Assembly: GCA_001687465.1 (NCBI GenBank) | Contig: LVLI01000181.1 | Location: forward strand, 1-25,111 | DNA from: Halocafeteria seosinensis | Taxonomy: Eukaryota; Sar; Bigyra; Bicosoecida | Direction: 5' to 3' | DNA: 25,111 nucleotides | Part shown: positions 9,569-20,500 of the stretch, one piece after another | How the letters are laid out: each line of letters starts with the position of its first letter | Position numbering within the stretch: the first letter of the stretch is position 1 | Notes under the pieces: generated by a model | Told to the model about the DNA's origin: nothing | Database searches by the model: none | The model's input: only the letters and a program-made list of their open reading frames with translations | Position numbers and translations under genes: made by a program

Positions 9569-10173
9569 CGCTGGTGATTCATTACCTAGATTCTAGAAAC
9601 TTGGCTGGTTACGTTATGCGTAGGGGTACGGAAACAAAATAAATTATGACAACAAACGAAGCAGTCTCTTATGTAGTTGTAGGGCATTATTCTACTGCCG
9701 CATTGTATTGACGCGCCGATGATTGAGAATTCACTCTTACGACTGAATTTCACTGAAAATCAATAGTGATTCAGCACGTATCGGGGGGTTGGCTTGAGTC
9801 TGGGAGCCGATGCCCACAGTCTGGAGATTCTATCTGTGAAGCTCACAGAGCATACGTGATGTAAACCAGTTAGGTGAGTAAAGTGTGCATAGTTGGTAGT
9901 ATGAGTTGGTTCCAGTCGAGCCGCATCGCTTCATCTGTCTCTTCTAGTGTCGTATTTTGTGGAGTGTATAGCTGCTGTCCACCGTTTCGGCAAAGGAGGC
10001 TTGTTCTGCTGCTGCCACCAGTGTGCCATGGCACGCTCGTCCGTGCTGACACAGTGTCCTTTGAACTGGGCTCTGACGGGGGCTTCGCAAGTGCTGGGTT
10101 ACTAAATGGGCAAACTCTCTTCGGAGTCTTACTCCTAAAGGACTGACCTCCTTATTCGGCAAATTCAAACAGA
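9569..10173. other. intergenic region, 3' UTR of SLC26 and next promoter
   Basis: This 605-base stretch separates two genes in tandem orientation. The frame at 9874-10146 is open but has odd composition, no family resemblance and no splice that joins it usefully to the next gene. I see no RNA gene. It probably holds the SLC26 3' UTR and the promoter of the following gene. Confidence 0.4.
9638..9643 (+). terminator. AATAAA polyadenylation-signal-like hexamer
   Basis: A perfect AATAAA lies 70 bases after the SLC26 stop codon, a plausible 3'-end signal. It could be chance in an A-rich stretch. Three other plus-strand genes (FAM177, the ten-span gene and VPS8) instead have TGTAA 33-54 bases after their stops. 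Confidence 0.4.
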
Positions 10174-12627
10174 ATGGTGAACGGACTCTCCCCTTCGCAA
10201 AAGCGACACCGGCGACATAACGTATGTTATGCCGTGTCCTGCTTCGTATACTCCATGTCGACAGGAGAACGTCTGTATTAAGGCTTGTTGTATTTCTCTT
10301 GTTGTGTGCAGACCCAAAGGTGCATATGTTACTTCTGCATGACAGTGCTCATGGGGACGATTACGTACTCCTCGTTTGCTTTGAATGCTCAGATTATGAA
10401 ATATTACAGGTAGGAACCACTACCACTCAACAGGAGGTTTCATATTATATGCTAAACTTTTGTGAGTATTCCAATGCAGATATGTCTTTGTGCAAGGAAC
10501 TATCGTACTTAATGCTCTGGGGCTGATATCCATTGTCCTACTAAGGCACGTACCATGGAGTCGACTGCAAGAAGGCGTATGTCCGGTTGAATCGTAATTT
10601 AAGAGACTTTGAATCAAAAGATTTTGTGTGTAATCTTACAGTATCGTGGGGTCTGCTCGAATATTGTAAGGAGGCGACCGACAGGCCTGGAAAGAATTGG
10701 AAAATCACGACATCACGTTGCTTCAAGGATGTTTAGCCCCTCCGCGAAGAGCCTGAATCAAAACCGAAGACCACTATTAGACGATTCAGGGAGCATTGAG
10801 GAGCAGCAGTTGAAACCTCCCATGGTAGGGAAAGAATCTTCGCGCCGGTGGTTCGAGCTAGGAACAAAGCGAGGAGGGTTTGTGCTCAGGGCGGATATCC
10901 AGTTTCTCATTGCGCTTTCCTCCTGTATTTCTTCTTTTCTGCTACACATAGGGGCGACCCAACTTGCACCCTCGGTTGTCGTTATGTTATTGCCTGTATA
11001 TTCGGCGAGCGGTTTCATCGCGGAGGTGTGCTATCGCAGGCTACGCAACAGCGTGACAGAGCGGCGTCGTATGTCTTCGCCAGCCCCTGACTACATCGAC
11101 ATAGACGAACAACAGATGTCGGACAATGCGGCATCCGTATTCCGTATCGTGAAGGCATCTTTTGCGCGACATGTAGAGGACTACGGGTGGTCTGGCTTCG
11201 GTACACTGTTGATACTTTTTTCGGTGACAATGGCGTTTATTCCAGGTGTAATTGATTCTAATGGTACTTCGGATAATCAGTTCATGTGGCCGCACGATTT
11301 TGATATGTCTGCAGCCATAGGGGTTTGGTTCATTGTAAGTGCATCCGTTCTGCATGGGTGTACCCAGATTTTCCGGCGAACTCAGGTCTACAAGCATATG
11401 CGGTTACTATCCTTAAAGGATAATTCAGCGCTCGATCCAAAAAACAGACCGAAGCATTATCCTGATGCTCTTCGAGATGAAATGGGGATCACACTTATCA
11501 AGATGTTGATTGGTTTTCTTCTGATGACATTGGCTGGCTTGATGCAAGACACGTCCTCTAAGTGGTGTACAAAGAAGATTAAAAATCCTGTCAAAGAAGG
11601 GGTCATGTGTGCGATAGGCTTTAGTAAAAATGGCGACGGGAGTTGTTTTGCTACTCCTATCCTCTTTCTATCGCAATTCTTTAGCGGCATAGCTTTAAGT
11701 GCCCTGTACTTGACCCTCCAGCATCGAGAGATAGTTTATGATACGTTGTTCGAGCACTTCTCGTTGAAGAGTGCTTGGAGGGCGCGCGTTGCGGAGATTA
11801 CTACCAAGGTGTCGGAGAATCTGTCCTCATCCAAGCACCATAAAGTGTCGAAGAGTGAAAAGGGAAGGACATACTCCTGCCGGGTTAGGTGCAGACCTGG
11901 AGCTCTTATCAGCATCGGCATACCCTTGTCCTTGATGCTAGCATTCTGGATATGTTACGCATTAGAAGTCTCATATGATCGATTTGCAGCTAGTCCAGGT
12001 TCTAGCTATGATAGCTCAGCTGACAGGCTAGGGGTGTACTTCGTACCGTTTGCAGCTATCTCTTGCACTGGCCTCTTACTAATGCATCGGAAAACCTCTC
12101 CGTCGCAGGGAAACGCTTTAGAACCACACGCAACACTCTTCGACCAGCTGTTCTTTACTGTTTCGAACCATGAGCGAAGGGATAACTTTGTCGGCAGTGT
12201 CAGTGGCAGTTGGTTCAGACTTGCCCATTTCACCAACCTGAAATGGCTGCACGGTATGCAGATCGGTGTTAACAATCTATGGGAATTGTTAGGTCGCGTT
12301 CATCCCTCATCATTAAACGGAACAGAGACCACTGTGCCAACGTGGAAGTCGTCTATGGGTAGGAAAATATTCAATGGGATAGCACCCATACTGCGGGCTC
12401 ATGGAGAGGACAAAGATCTCTGCACCCCGGAGGAAATACCTGCTGAAACAAGTGAGAGTACACAACAGAGGACAGCTAATCATGCGGGCATGGAGTACCA
12501 GCGTGCAAACAATAATGTTGCAGGAACTCCAATACCAAGTTTGCAGGATCTACCAGGTATCAATATGACCCAGTTGAACAGTACTCGCGGCGACCAGAAT
12601 GCACCGTTTGGTTTCCAGCGGTGGTGA
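10174..12627 (+). CDS. unassigned polytopic membrane protein, about ten spans
   Basis: Exons are 10174-10221, 10312-10409, 10480-10576 and 10642-12627; introns are 90, 70, 65 nt, giving 742 aa. The three small 5' exons matter: together they encode the first two membrane spans (about residues 20-45 and 52-72). Further hydrophobic segments lie near 165-190, 191-212, 265-285, 304-325, 363-382, 417-440, 501-523 and 544-562. Hydrophilic loops separate them, notably 75-160 and 440-500, and a polar tail of 180 residues follows. The pair at 165-212, with ATQLAPSVVVMLLP, recalls drug/metabolite transporter-type families such as NIPA or SLC35, but the match is loose and I do not assign one. If the 5' exons are wrong, translation could begin at the in-frame ATG at 10729, losing two spans. 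TGTAA occurs at 12660-12664. Confidence 0.72.
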
Positions 12628-12738
12628 GATACGCCAACACGTTCTGGTTGGTATGAGCTTGTAATGTAGACAGATATTTTCGTCTATTGCAATATCACAA
12701 GATGAGACAATTATACTTGCCTCATTCACTGAGGGGAG

Positions 12739-14068
12739 TTACTTCCAACCGCCCTTTTGTCCTCCTCCCCTGCCTCGGTTGTATCCGCTCTGCACTCGTT
12801 TGCCCCCACCTCGATTGCTCTTACCACCTCCTCTTCCTCGATCTCCTCCAGATGTCTGCCGCCGTTGAGCCCATGGAGGCATCATATCTTTCGCTGAAGG
12901 ACGCTGTTCATCGGCTCGTCCACCCCTGTCGGGTACGTCACCGATTATAACATTCTTTATCGAAGTTGCTTGTGGAGTTGAGGTGATTCTCGCGGATGAC
13001 CACGTCGGAAGCTCTGGTCCTACGTGAAAAATTTCCTCCTGTGAGATCTGAAGCGGCTCTTCTGATAGAGCTCTTCTTTTGGTGTAAATGCTTTGTAAAA
13101 CGTTACTATGAGAATGATCGAGATTTTCACTCCACAAGAATCCCTGGATTGTCACATCTAGTCTGTTCAACAGCATCTGCCGGCGTACCCGATAGTCTTG
13201 GCGCATGTAATCGTTAATTTGCTTAATAACCTTTTTCTGGTCTTCATTTATTTGGGATGCATCCAATAGTGTCTTTCGCGAGCTCAAGAACTGAGGAGGC
13301 AAATTCTTCAACAATACCCTTATCTTAGCGACAATCTGTTGTATTGACTGCTGAAAATTCGTCTGAGCTTTCGCTGGGAGAGGTACATTAAGTTGACGAC
13401 AAATCACTTGACCAGTATATTCCATCGCCTTGGAGGGGCTGGAGCCCAACTCTCCCAGTTCCAACGCTGAAGTATCTGTCTCGCTTGCGGTATTCCATTG
13501 CTGTTTCGTCCCTATAGGCACAGATGCCTGGTCGACGAAAGCTGTAGCTTTATGCATTTGAATTCTCAGCAACCCCAATTCCGATACCATGAAGTCTAAC
13601 ACAGCAATTCGTTCCTCTTGTTCATCCAAGTTGAACGGGCACCCTGCGATGGGCTCGCTGGATAAATAAAGTATACGGGTCAAAAACGCCAAGCAGACAC
13701 GTACCCATAGCGAATGCAACCTGCTTTACAACGTTTTGAGTAAAGCGATGGCTTGGAAGGGGTACGGGGAAGTGCCCAAGGTACTCTTGTATTTGTCGAA
13801 TCTGGGCAGGCAACCACACTACGACATTAGCACTTAAGCAAGCCCCTTTCGACGTTTGCGTTCTGTGTTTGTTACCTCATCTGTTAGGTTTTTCGCTAGA
13901 ATGAGAAATCTTGACGAAATTTGCGACGACGCAAAATCTTTCTCCTCAATAACACCATTGATCCTGTAATGTGGACGGTAGGAAAAACTCAGTTATGTAT
14001 GTCACGGCCGAGGTTGTACGATTTGGTGCTTACTTTAAGTCTTCGAGTTTGTTGTTAAGTTCCTCCAT
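12739..14068 (-). CDS. FAM98: FAM98-family protein with RG/RGG tail
   Basis: Minus-strand exons are 14068-14034, 13963-13876, 13801-13705 and 13643-12739; introns are 70, 74, 61 nt, giving 374 aa. Every join was fixed by family conservation: exon 1 starts MEELNNKLEDLK, the second splice gives LTDEIRQIQEYLG, and the third gives AFAMGCPFNLDEQEER followed by VLDFMVSEL. The central hallmark is YRVRRQMLLNRLDVTIQGF (about 224-242), followed near 304-330 by KNVIIGDVPDRGGR and MPPWAQRR. The last 35 residues form an RG/RGG-rich tail, the kind methylated by PRMT1 in animal FAM98A. Animal FAM98 proteins join the DDX1/RTCB tRNA ligase complex, so an RNA-related role is likely. Intron placement is strongly 5'-biased, and the first coding exon is only 35 nt. 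Confidence 0.92.
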
Positions 14069-14598
14069 TGTGTTCTACAGCATCCATACCACACAAGACG
14101 ATGATAGTACTCTTCAAATTAGGGATAAATCGAGCTGTATGCAACAAGTCGATATCAATCACCTCCAAAACACTCCTACAGGACCTATACCTCCTAGTCG
14201 AGTGGGTGAACTTGTGAATTTCGCCAAGAGACGTTGTCACTGGTGACAAACCGCAGAATTCGGTATCTGATCCAACGCATTGGAGAGAAACGATTCTCCC
14301 CGATTCAGTCACGTTAAGGAAAAACAAAATTATTTGTTCCTCGATCAGAATGTTTTTGAAATGACGCTACAACAAGACGCTTCTCGTCTCGTCTCAGAAC
14401 GAGTTGAAGTGTCCGTAAACGGCGAAAAGATTGCTGCCTGCGCATGAAGGCCGCGGCGATTACCAATCTGGCAAACGTCATGCTTCTCGACGAATTATAA
14501 TCATCATTACAACATAGTCTCCTTTTTATATTATGTGGTAAGGGTGTTTCTATAAAGAGTTTGGAGGAGAAAGAAGGTGAACGCAAATAATTGCAAGG
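14069..14598. promoter_or_regulatory. divergent intergenic region, FAM98/VPS8
   Basis: These 530 bases lie between the divergent starts of FAM98 and VPS8 and should hold both promoters. An AT-rich TTTTTATATTA patch near 14524-14534 lies about 65-75 bases before the VPS8 ATG and might act as a TATA-like element. On the FAM98 side, ATGs at 14087 and 14083 precede the main start (see findings). No gene is supported here. Confidence 0.4.
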
Positions 14599-17500
14599 AT
14601 GTCGGACGACCACTATGCGTCCCGTCACTATGGTAGCAGCTCTCCCAACGATGATTCTGATTTTAGAGACCGTAGGCGTGGCATTGGTCATGAGGAAGAT
14701 TGGGAAAAAGTCTTGGACTCCATGGAGCTTCCTAGCGGTGGAGGAAGCTTTGATGCTGCAGAACATCCTCAGCTCGATGACCTAGCTCTTAGCAGTATTT
14801 CACGAGCCAATGAAAGCCACAATGCAGCCGACTCTTATGATGAAGAGGAAGTCGACCACATACTTGAAGGGGAAATGGATGAGGATGAAGAAGATGAGCT
14901 TGACGAAGATGATGAGTCTCAAGTCGACGAGATCGTGCGCGAGGTCACGGAAGCAGAAGGGGAGGCTGCATATTGTCGGGCTCACGAGAATGCGAAGGAT
15001 CAACCCAGCGACCTGATGGAACGATTTATGAACGCTGGTAGCCGAGAAGAAGAGTAAGTAATTGCAAATATGCTCGCATGGGCAACGGAGGCACTGTACT
15101 GCTAGTATTACTGCAGATTCTCAAGTGGTTCGTCAAGCGAAGAGGAACGTGAACACTCGTGGGGAGAAGATAATTCTGCTGAAGTTGATAGAATCTTGCA
15201 AGACATTGAAGCTGGAGAACGAACTGACGTATTCCCTGATAAGCGCCATCCAGTTTCAAATGAAGTACTGCATCGAAGCCTAAGTGCGGATGAGCTGGAG
15301 GACGAAGAAACGATGAAGCAACTGGATCTCTACTCGCAACAGTTCGTTGGAGAAGATCAATGGGAAGAGACACCCTCTTCTGCCCAAATTGAGCCGGATA
15401 CTTCTCGTCTGAGCTCTTCTCTACACCCACCTGGTAGCCTACCGACGCTCCTCCAGACATTACTATTGTACAAGTACCGCATGTCCGGTGACCCCGCCGC
15501 TTTGTTGTCCGGATTGGCCAAAAACATCTTAAAAGAGTACTCGTTACCGCTCGGCAGCATATTTCTGCATCAGCTACTATGTAAGGGGAATATGGTTCCC
15601 AGATCCCTACTTGGAAATTACAATGCATCCGTTCGCGACTATCGGGGCGAGAGTCTGGATGTTTCGGAAGCTGGGAGTGAGAATGAGTCCGCAATGAGTA
15701 GAGATGAAGACAAGCTATCCTCAGTATCGGTCTCCAAGGATAGCCATCACATCCTTGGCCACAGTGCGCTTCATGGAGGAATACGAGCTAGACGCACAGC
15801 GAGGCAGACCCTTGCAAGCTTAAAGCACTCGAGTGAACGTGTAACCCGGCTTAGCGTTTCTGACCAACTTGAAGATATGGATTCTAAGAACCAACTAACT
15901 GCATTCTCGACAGTCAATGAACAACTAGATGAACAATTGCGGCATAATAGAAAGAACCTGAGTGGTCCTGGGGAAACAGTATCTGTAGCTGCCAACTACA
16001 GGTATATAGTGCTAGGCACACGCACTGGTGTTATTATGGTGTCATATCCTACGGGGAGGGTCCAACGGTTTTTGAGACCACGCGTTTCTGGGTCCAGTGC
16101 GGAATGCGCGGATGGTGCTGTCACCTCAATGGATATATGTGCGTCGAAATTCGGGTCAACAATGGGGGAACAACTGCAGCTCTGCCTCGCTGGATATCAA
16201 AGTGGTAAACTCATTCTGTGGAACGTGGAGAAGGGTTATTCTATAAAATCCATAGATCCGGATAAACCTACCGAGCGAAGGGTATCCATCCGCTACATTC
16301 GCTTTTACCATGAATTTGCTTCTAGGGAGACACTCGGATTTGTGCCTATCCGAGAGAACCAAGGGGGGAGCTCCGAACTTACAGACGCGGAGAAGGCTCC
16401 TAAAGCGGTAATCCTAGAATCTACAGGCGACGTGTATCTGATCAAGTTTAATTTCAACAGCTTCTTGAGAAGGTGGAGTTATGAGAAAATACCAGCAATC
16501 CCAGCAGCTCAACGTATTGGCTTCCTCGTGTCTGCTTCGGTGCTAGGACCTACGTATCCCTTTCGCATGGCCCACAAGGGACTGACAGAGCGTCAGGAAA
16601 ACAATCGGACAGGAAACCAGAAATCGAGACAATCTTTAGTGTTTGCAGACGCAGAAGATGCTGGTTCGTTGTCCATTCCGCCGGCCGACCTTGCCTGTCT
16701 CTCAGAGTATGGTGCTTTGCTTGCTGTGTCCACGTGCCGCGCAACTTATATAATCGTGACCGAGCCCACGCCGACTGTTGTCTATTGCTGGCGTTGTTCA
16801 GCGAGTGTGCCTCCGAACAGCTCCCCAGTGTTGGCATGGGGGCGTGCAAAGGTTAAAGGTTGTAAACTTCAGGGAATTCAGGCGTCAGTTTGCTCTACCG
16901 TACCGGTACCGACATTAGCCAGGGGATGGGGCAAACAGGTGGAATTTCTCCAGATCCACCCAAAAGGTGGCTTTTCTGTAGATCAGTCATTCTTTGAAGG
17001 GGATATACACGAGTCTTCCGCTTCCTCTGTAGATACAGGAAGCATGGACAGACGGGACAGTCGGGCGTCTGTTTCTTCCTCTTTTTCTACTAGTAAAGAG
17101 TTTGAGTTTCCTTCCCGAGGCTCTATGGAATTTATCGAAACAGACTGCATCCAAGCTGCGGATAATGTTTGTGCTGTGTCGTGGCTGGACTCTAGTCATA
17201 TAGGGGTGCTGTTTCAGAGTAGCCTGATTATCGTTTTCGACACAGTGGCATACCGTGACATGGATGAGATTGACGTAAAACCAATTGGTATCCCGGCTGC
17301 TGGTGGCCAACAGAACAGTGTATTGGAGCAGTTGTCGAATCGCTGGTATGCGAGTAGCGATGGTGTACTTCATCTTTTAGGAGACTGCACTCTCAAATCG
17401 ATGCGTATATGCTCGTGGCATGAGCGTGTGGAGATGATGCTGGAAAAAGCTAACACTCTTGAAGCATTAAACGTTGCACGTAAGCACTACCAGAAGCGCA

Positions 17501-20500
17501 AGAAACATGGTGAGATTGCTGCCTCTAGGTATGAACGCCGTGCTCGGCAACGCAATGCTGGTGCGCGGGGAATGTCTTCGAAAGTGAGGGCTGTGGGTGG
17601 TCTAACGACTCTTGACCGCGAGAGGATTAAGAAGCTAAGAGAGGTCCCCCCATCCATCACCGAAAAGCTCCGAGCTTATTTGGAGGAGTATATTCAGATG
17701 GAGTTGGTCGAGCCACCGGACGCAGCCGGAGATGATCTATTCTACAAATCAACGGACCTTGTATTGTTTCGGGAACAAAGTGTGCAGCTAAATGTGAGCA
17801 AGTATACGAGCCTTAACTCTGCTGGCGCTGAAGCGCCTTCTCAAGCGCTGACGCATTGGAGAACGTTCGCTTCCGTCTGTATCGAGTATTGCGTGTCCAT
17901 CGATGCTCAGGATTTCTTGTTCTCTAAAGTCTTCCCCATATTTGAAAGTAGAGGTTTCGGTCCGTTGGCTATTTTTCTGGAGACCCTGGAACCGTTCATT
18001 CTAAGCGATCGGCTTACTGATATAACTCCTCAATGTATGAAGATGTGGGCTGTATACTGCCGGGCTTCGGGGAAGCTTACAGCTACAGAGCGTTGCCTTC
18101 TCCACCTCCCGTTCAAGCACGCCAACGCGGACCTAAATGCATCAGTTCGCTTGTGTCTTGAACATGGTCTCTTTTCAGCCCTGCTGTATATTTATAATGA
18201 AGGCCTTTCAGACTTCACGACCCCCATAGATATACTGATTTGTGCGGCGCTTCAAGGACAAGAAAGTGACGAGCATGCTGCAAACAGAGAAGCTGCTGTC
18301 AGTTCGTGTTTGTCACAGATTTTTTTGCGACATCCCTTATTTAGTGTGCCAGACGTTAATATGGCAACGCAGTTTTTTGTGGAAGACTCATCGATCGTAT
18401 CGGAAGAAGACTTAGAAAGTGTCACGCGCAATTCGAAGAACAGTTCCATGATTGCCCTCACTCAATACCTATCGCAGTCTATCCTTGGTTGGAGGTTTCC
18501 CTGGACCCAAGAGAGTTCTGTTTGCGTCACTCCTTCTTTTTGCTTTCATCCTGGTAGGCTCGTTGAGTACTATAATGAGCTGCAACTTCATTCGGGAAGT
18601 GCGATGGATGATGTTAAACCTGCACAGAAAAAATCAAGCTGGAAGGAAGTTAGTGGCTTTCTAGAAGGTGCACTACGTATGTTTCGACATAAGAAGGTTA
18701 CTCAAGGGGGTGGCAAGCGAGGACAAGAGCAGCTTCAGGGACTGAATTCCTGTGAGACCTCCCTAAGGTCTCTAATAATTTCGTATCTTTTTGAGGAGAA
18801 GCCTGCTTCTTTTCCAGATCTTGGCGAACCATTGAGTAGCGAGGTTAAGCAGGAAAAACAGCGTGTGACCGCGGAACTAGAACGAGGCAAGCTCAGTCAC
18901 TGGAATTGGAATCCTATCTCTGGATTCGATCATTCAAGGAGGTTTGATGGTCCTTATCCACGGATTCAGTGTCTAGTATCCGTGAGTCCAACCTCTGTAG
19001 CTGAAATTATTGAGATTCTAGCATACACTACTCTAGAGTGGCATAGATTCACCGGATACCCATGGTGGTGTGGGACGACAACTATGGAGTATCTATCAAA
19101 AGTGTCTTTTTCTACTTCCTCAGAAGAGTCCAGCAATACCAAACTGAACCCTGAGGATATATACGGAGATGGTGTTGGCTGTGGCAAGGAATTTTTTCAA
19201 AGCCTGAAGTCCCTCTCCGTGGCTCAGCCTGAGTTCTCTCAATTGCTTCTGCTTCACCCGCTGAACGCGCCTTCGGCATCTTCGTGGAGATTATTGTTTG
19301 CATCAAATGCAATAGAGGAGGTGACCTCTCCGAGCAGACTTTCGAATGCAGTTGAACATGAATTGTTAGTATTCTTTTATGCTCACCTGCCGCAAGATAT
19401 TTGTTTTTTCCGAAACAGCCGATTTAACTTGCTCAAACAGAAGAATTTCGAAGAAACATCGGAATGTCCTCGGGAACTTGCAAGCGGAATGTCCTTGCAC
19501 CAACTGATGTCTACTATTGATGCCGCCGTACTGCAGTTCGTTCGGTCGCCGATAAGTACGTTTGTTGAGGGTGAAACGAAAGGGCGGAATGCAACCTTGG
19601 CAAGCGAGACGAGGACCCTATTTACACCGGAACAGCTGGACGCGGTGTTTGTGGCTATGGCTAAAATCATTGCTTGCCAGCACCGGCCTGTTCAACATCC
19701 CCCAACCTTCCGACGATACTTCAACGCTCGTCGGGCTTTGGAGGCGGAGCACGTTCTTTCTCATTCACAAATTCTTACGGAGACAGCGCGCCGGAACAAT
19801 TTAAGCCAATGCTTTTCCGCCCCGTCATCCGCCATACAATGGGTGCGATATTACGGTCAGCTCCGAGATGCTGTGCCTGGGCCGATTATGCGTCCTTCGA
19901 ATACTGCCGTCCAGTACCTTTGTGAATATCTTGCAGTGAAAGCGTTGGGAGGGAAAAGAGCTGAACTAAATAGGTTGAAGAAGAACCAAGACAATTCTAT
20001 GTCTCTGAACGAAAACACAATCTTGGATGGTATGTCTGATCCAGTCGAAACGCTCTTATGTCATGTCGTGTCTCGTGTACAGTGGACGGAGGTTTTGGTG
20101 AACAAAGTCATTGAGTCATTGCAGAAATGCCATTGCCTGAGAGCAGCAGTATACCTTCACCGTTTACGAGGCGACATATCGGATACTATGTACTCGTACC
20201 TTCAAATTTGGAGAGGTTCAAGTTCCTATTCCCGTTTAATTGGTAAAGACTCCGGCAACCCAGAAGTCTCAAGGAGCGAGAAGATAGCTAAGCATATCTT
20301 CCATTTTGTAAGAGATGAGGTTCTTATCGCTAAAGAGGAGCACATATCACAGTTTTTCCATCGTTTCTTAGCTTCTCGTGTGAAGCACAAGAACGAGGAG
20401 GGATTAGATGATGACCAAGAATCCGTGGGAAGCGATGATGATCGAGGAATTGAGTCGAGAACTCCCGGAAGCGTTCATAGTTCCTCTAGTGGAAGTAATA

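Noticed and set aside
9874-10146. Open frame of about 90 codons before the ten-span gene
   Set aside because: Odd composition, no recognisable domain, competing frames on both strands and no useful splice to the next gene.
13622-13818. Separate minus-strand frame upstream of FAM98
   Set aside because: Part of it is FAM98 exon 3; its continuation past 13705 is intron, removed by the 61-nt splice that yields AFAMGCPFNL.
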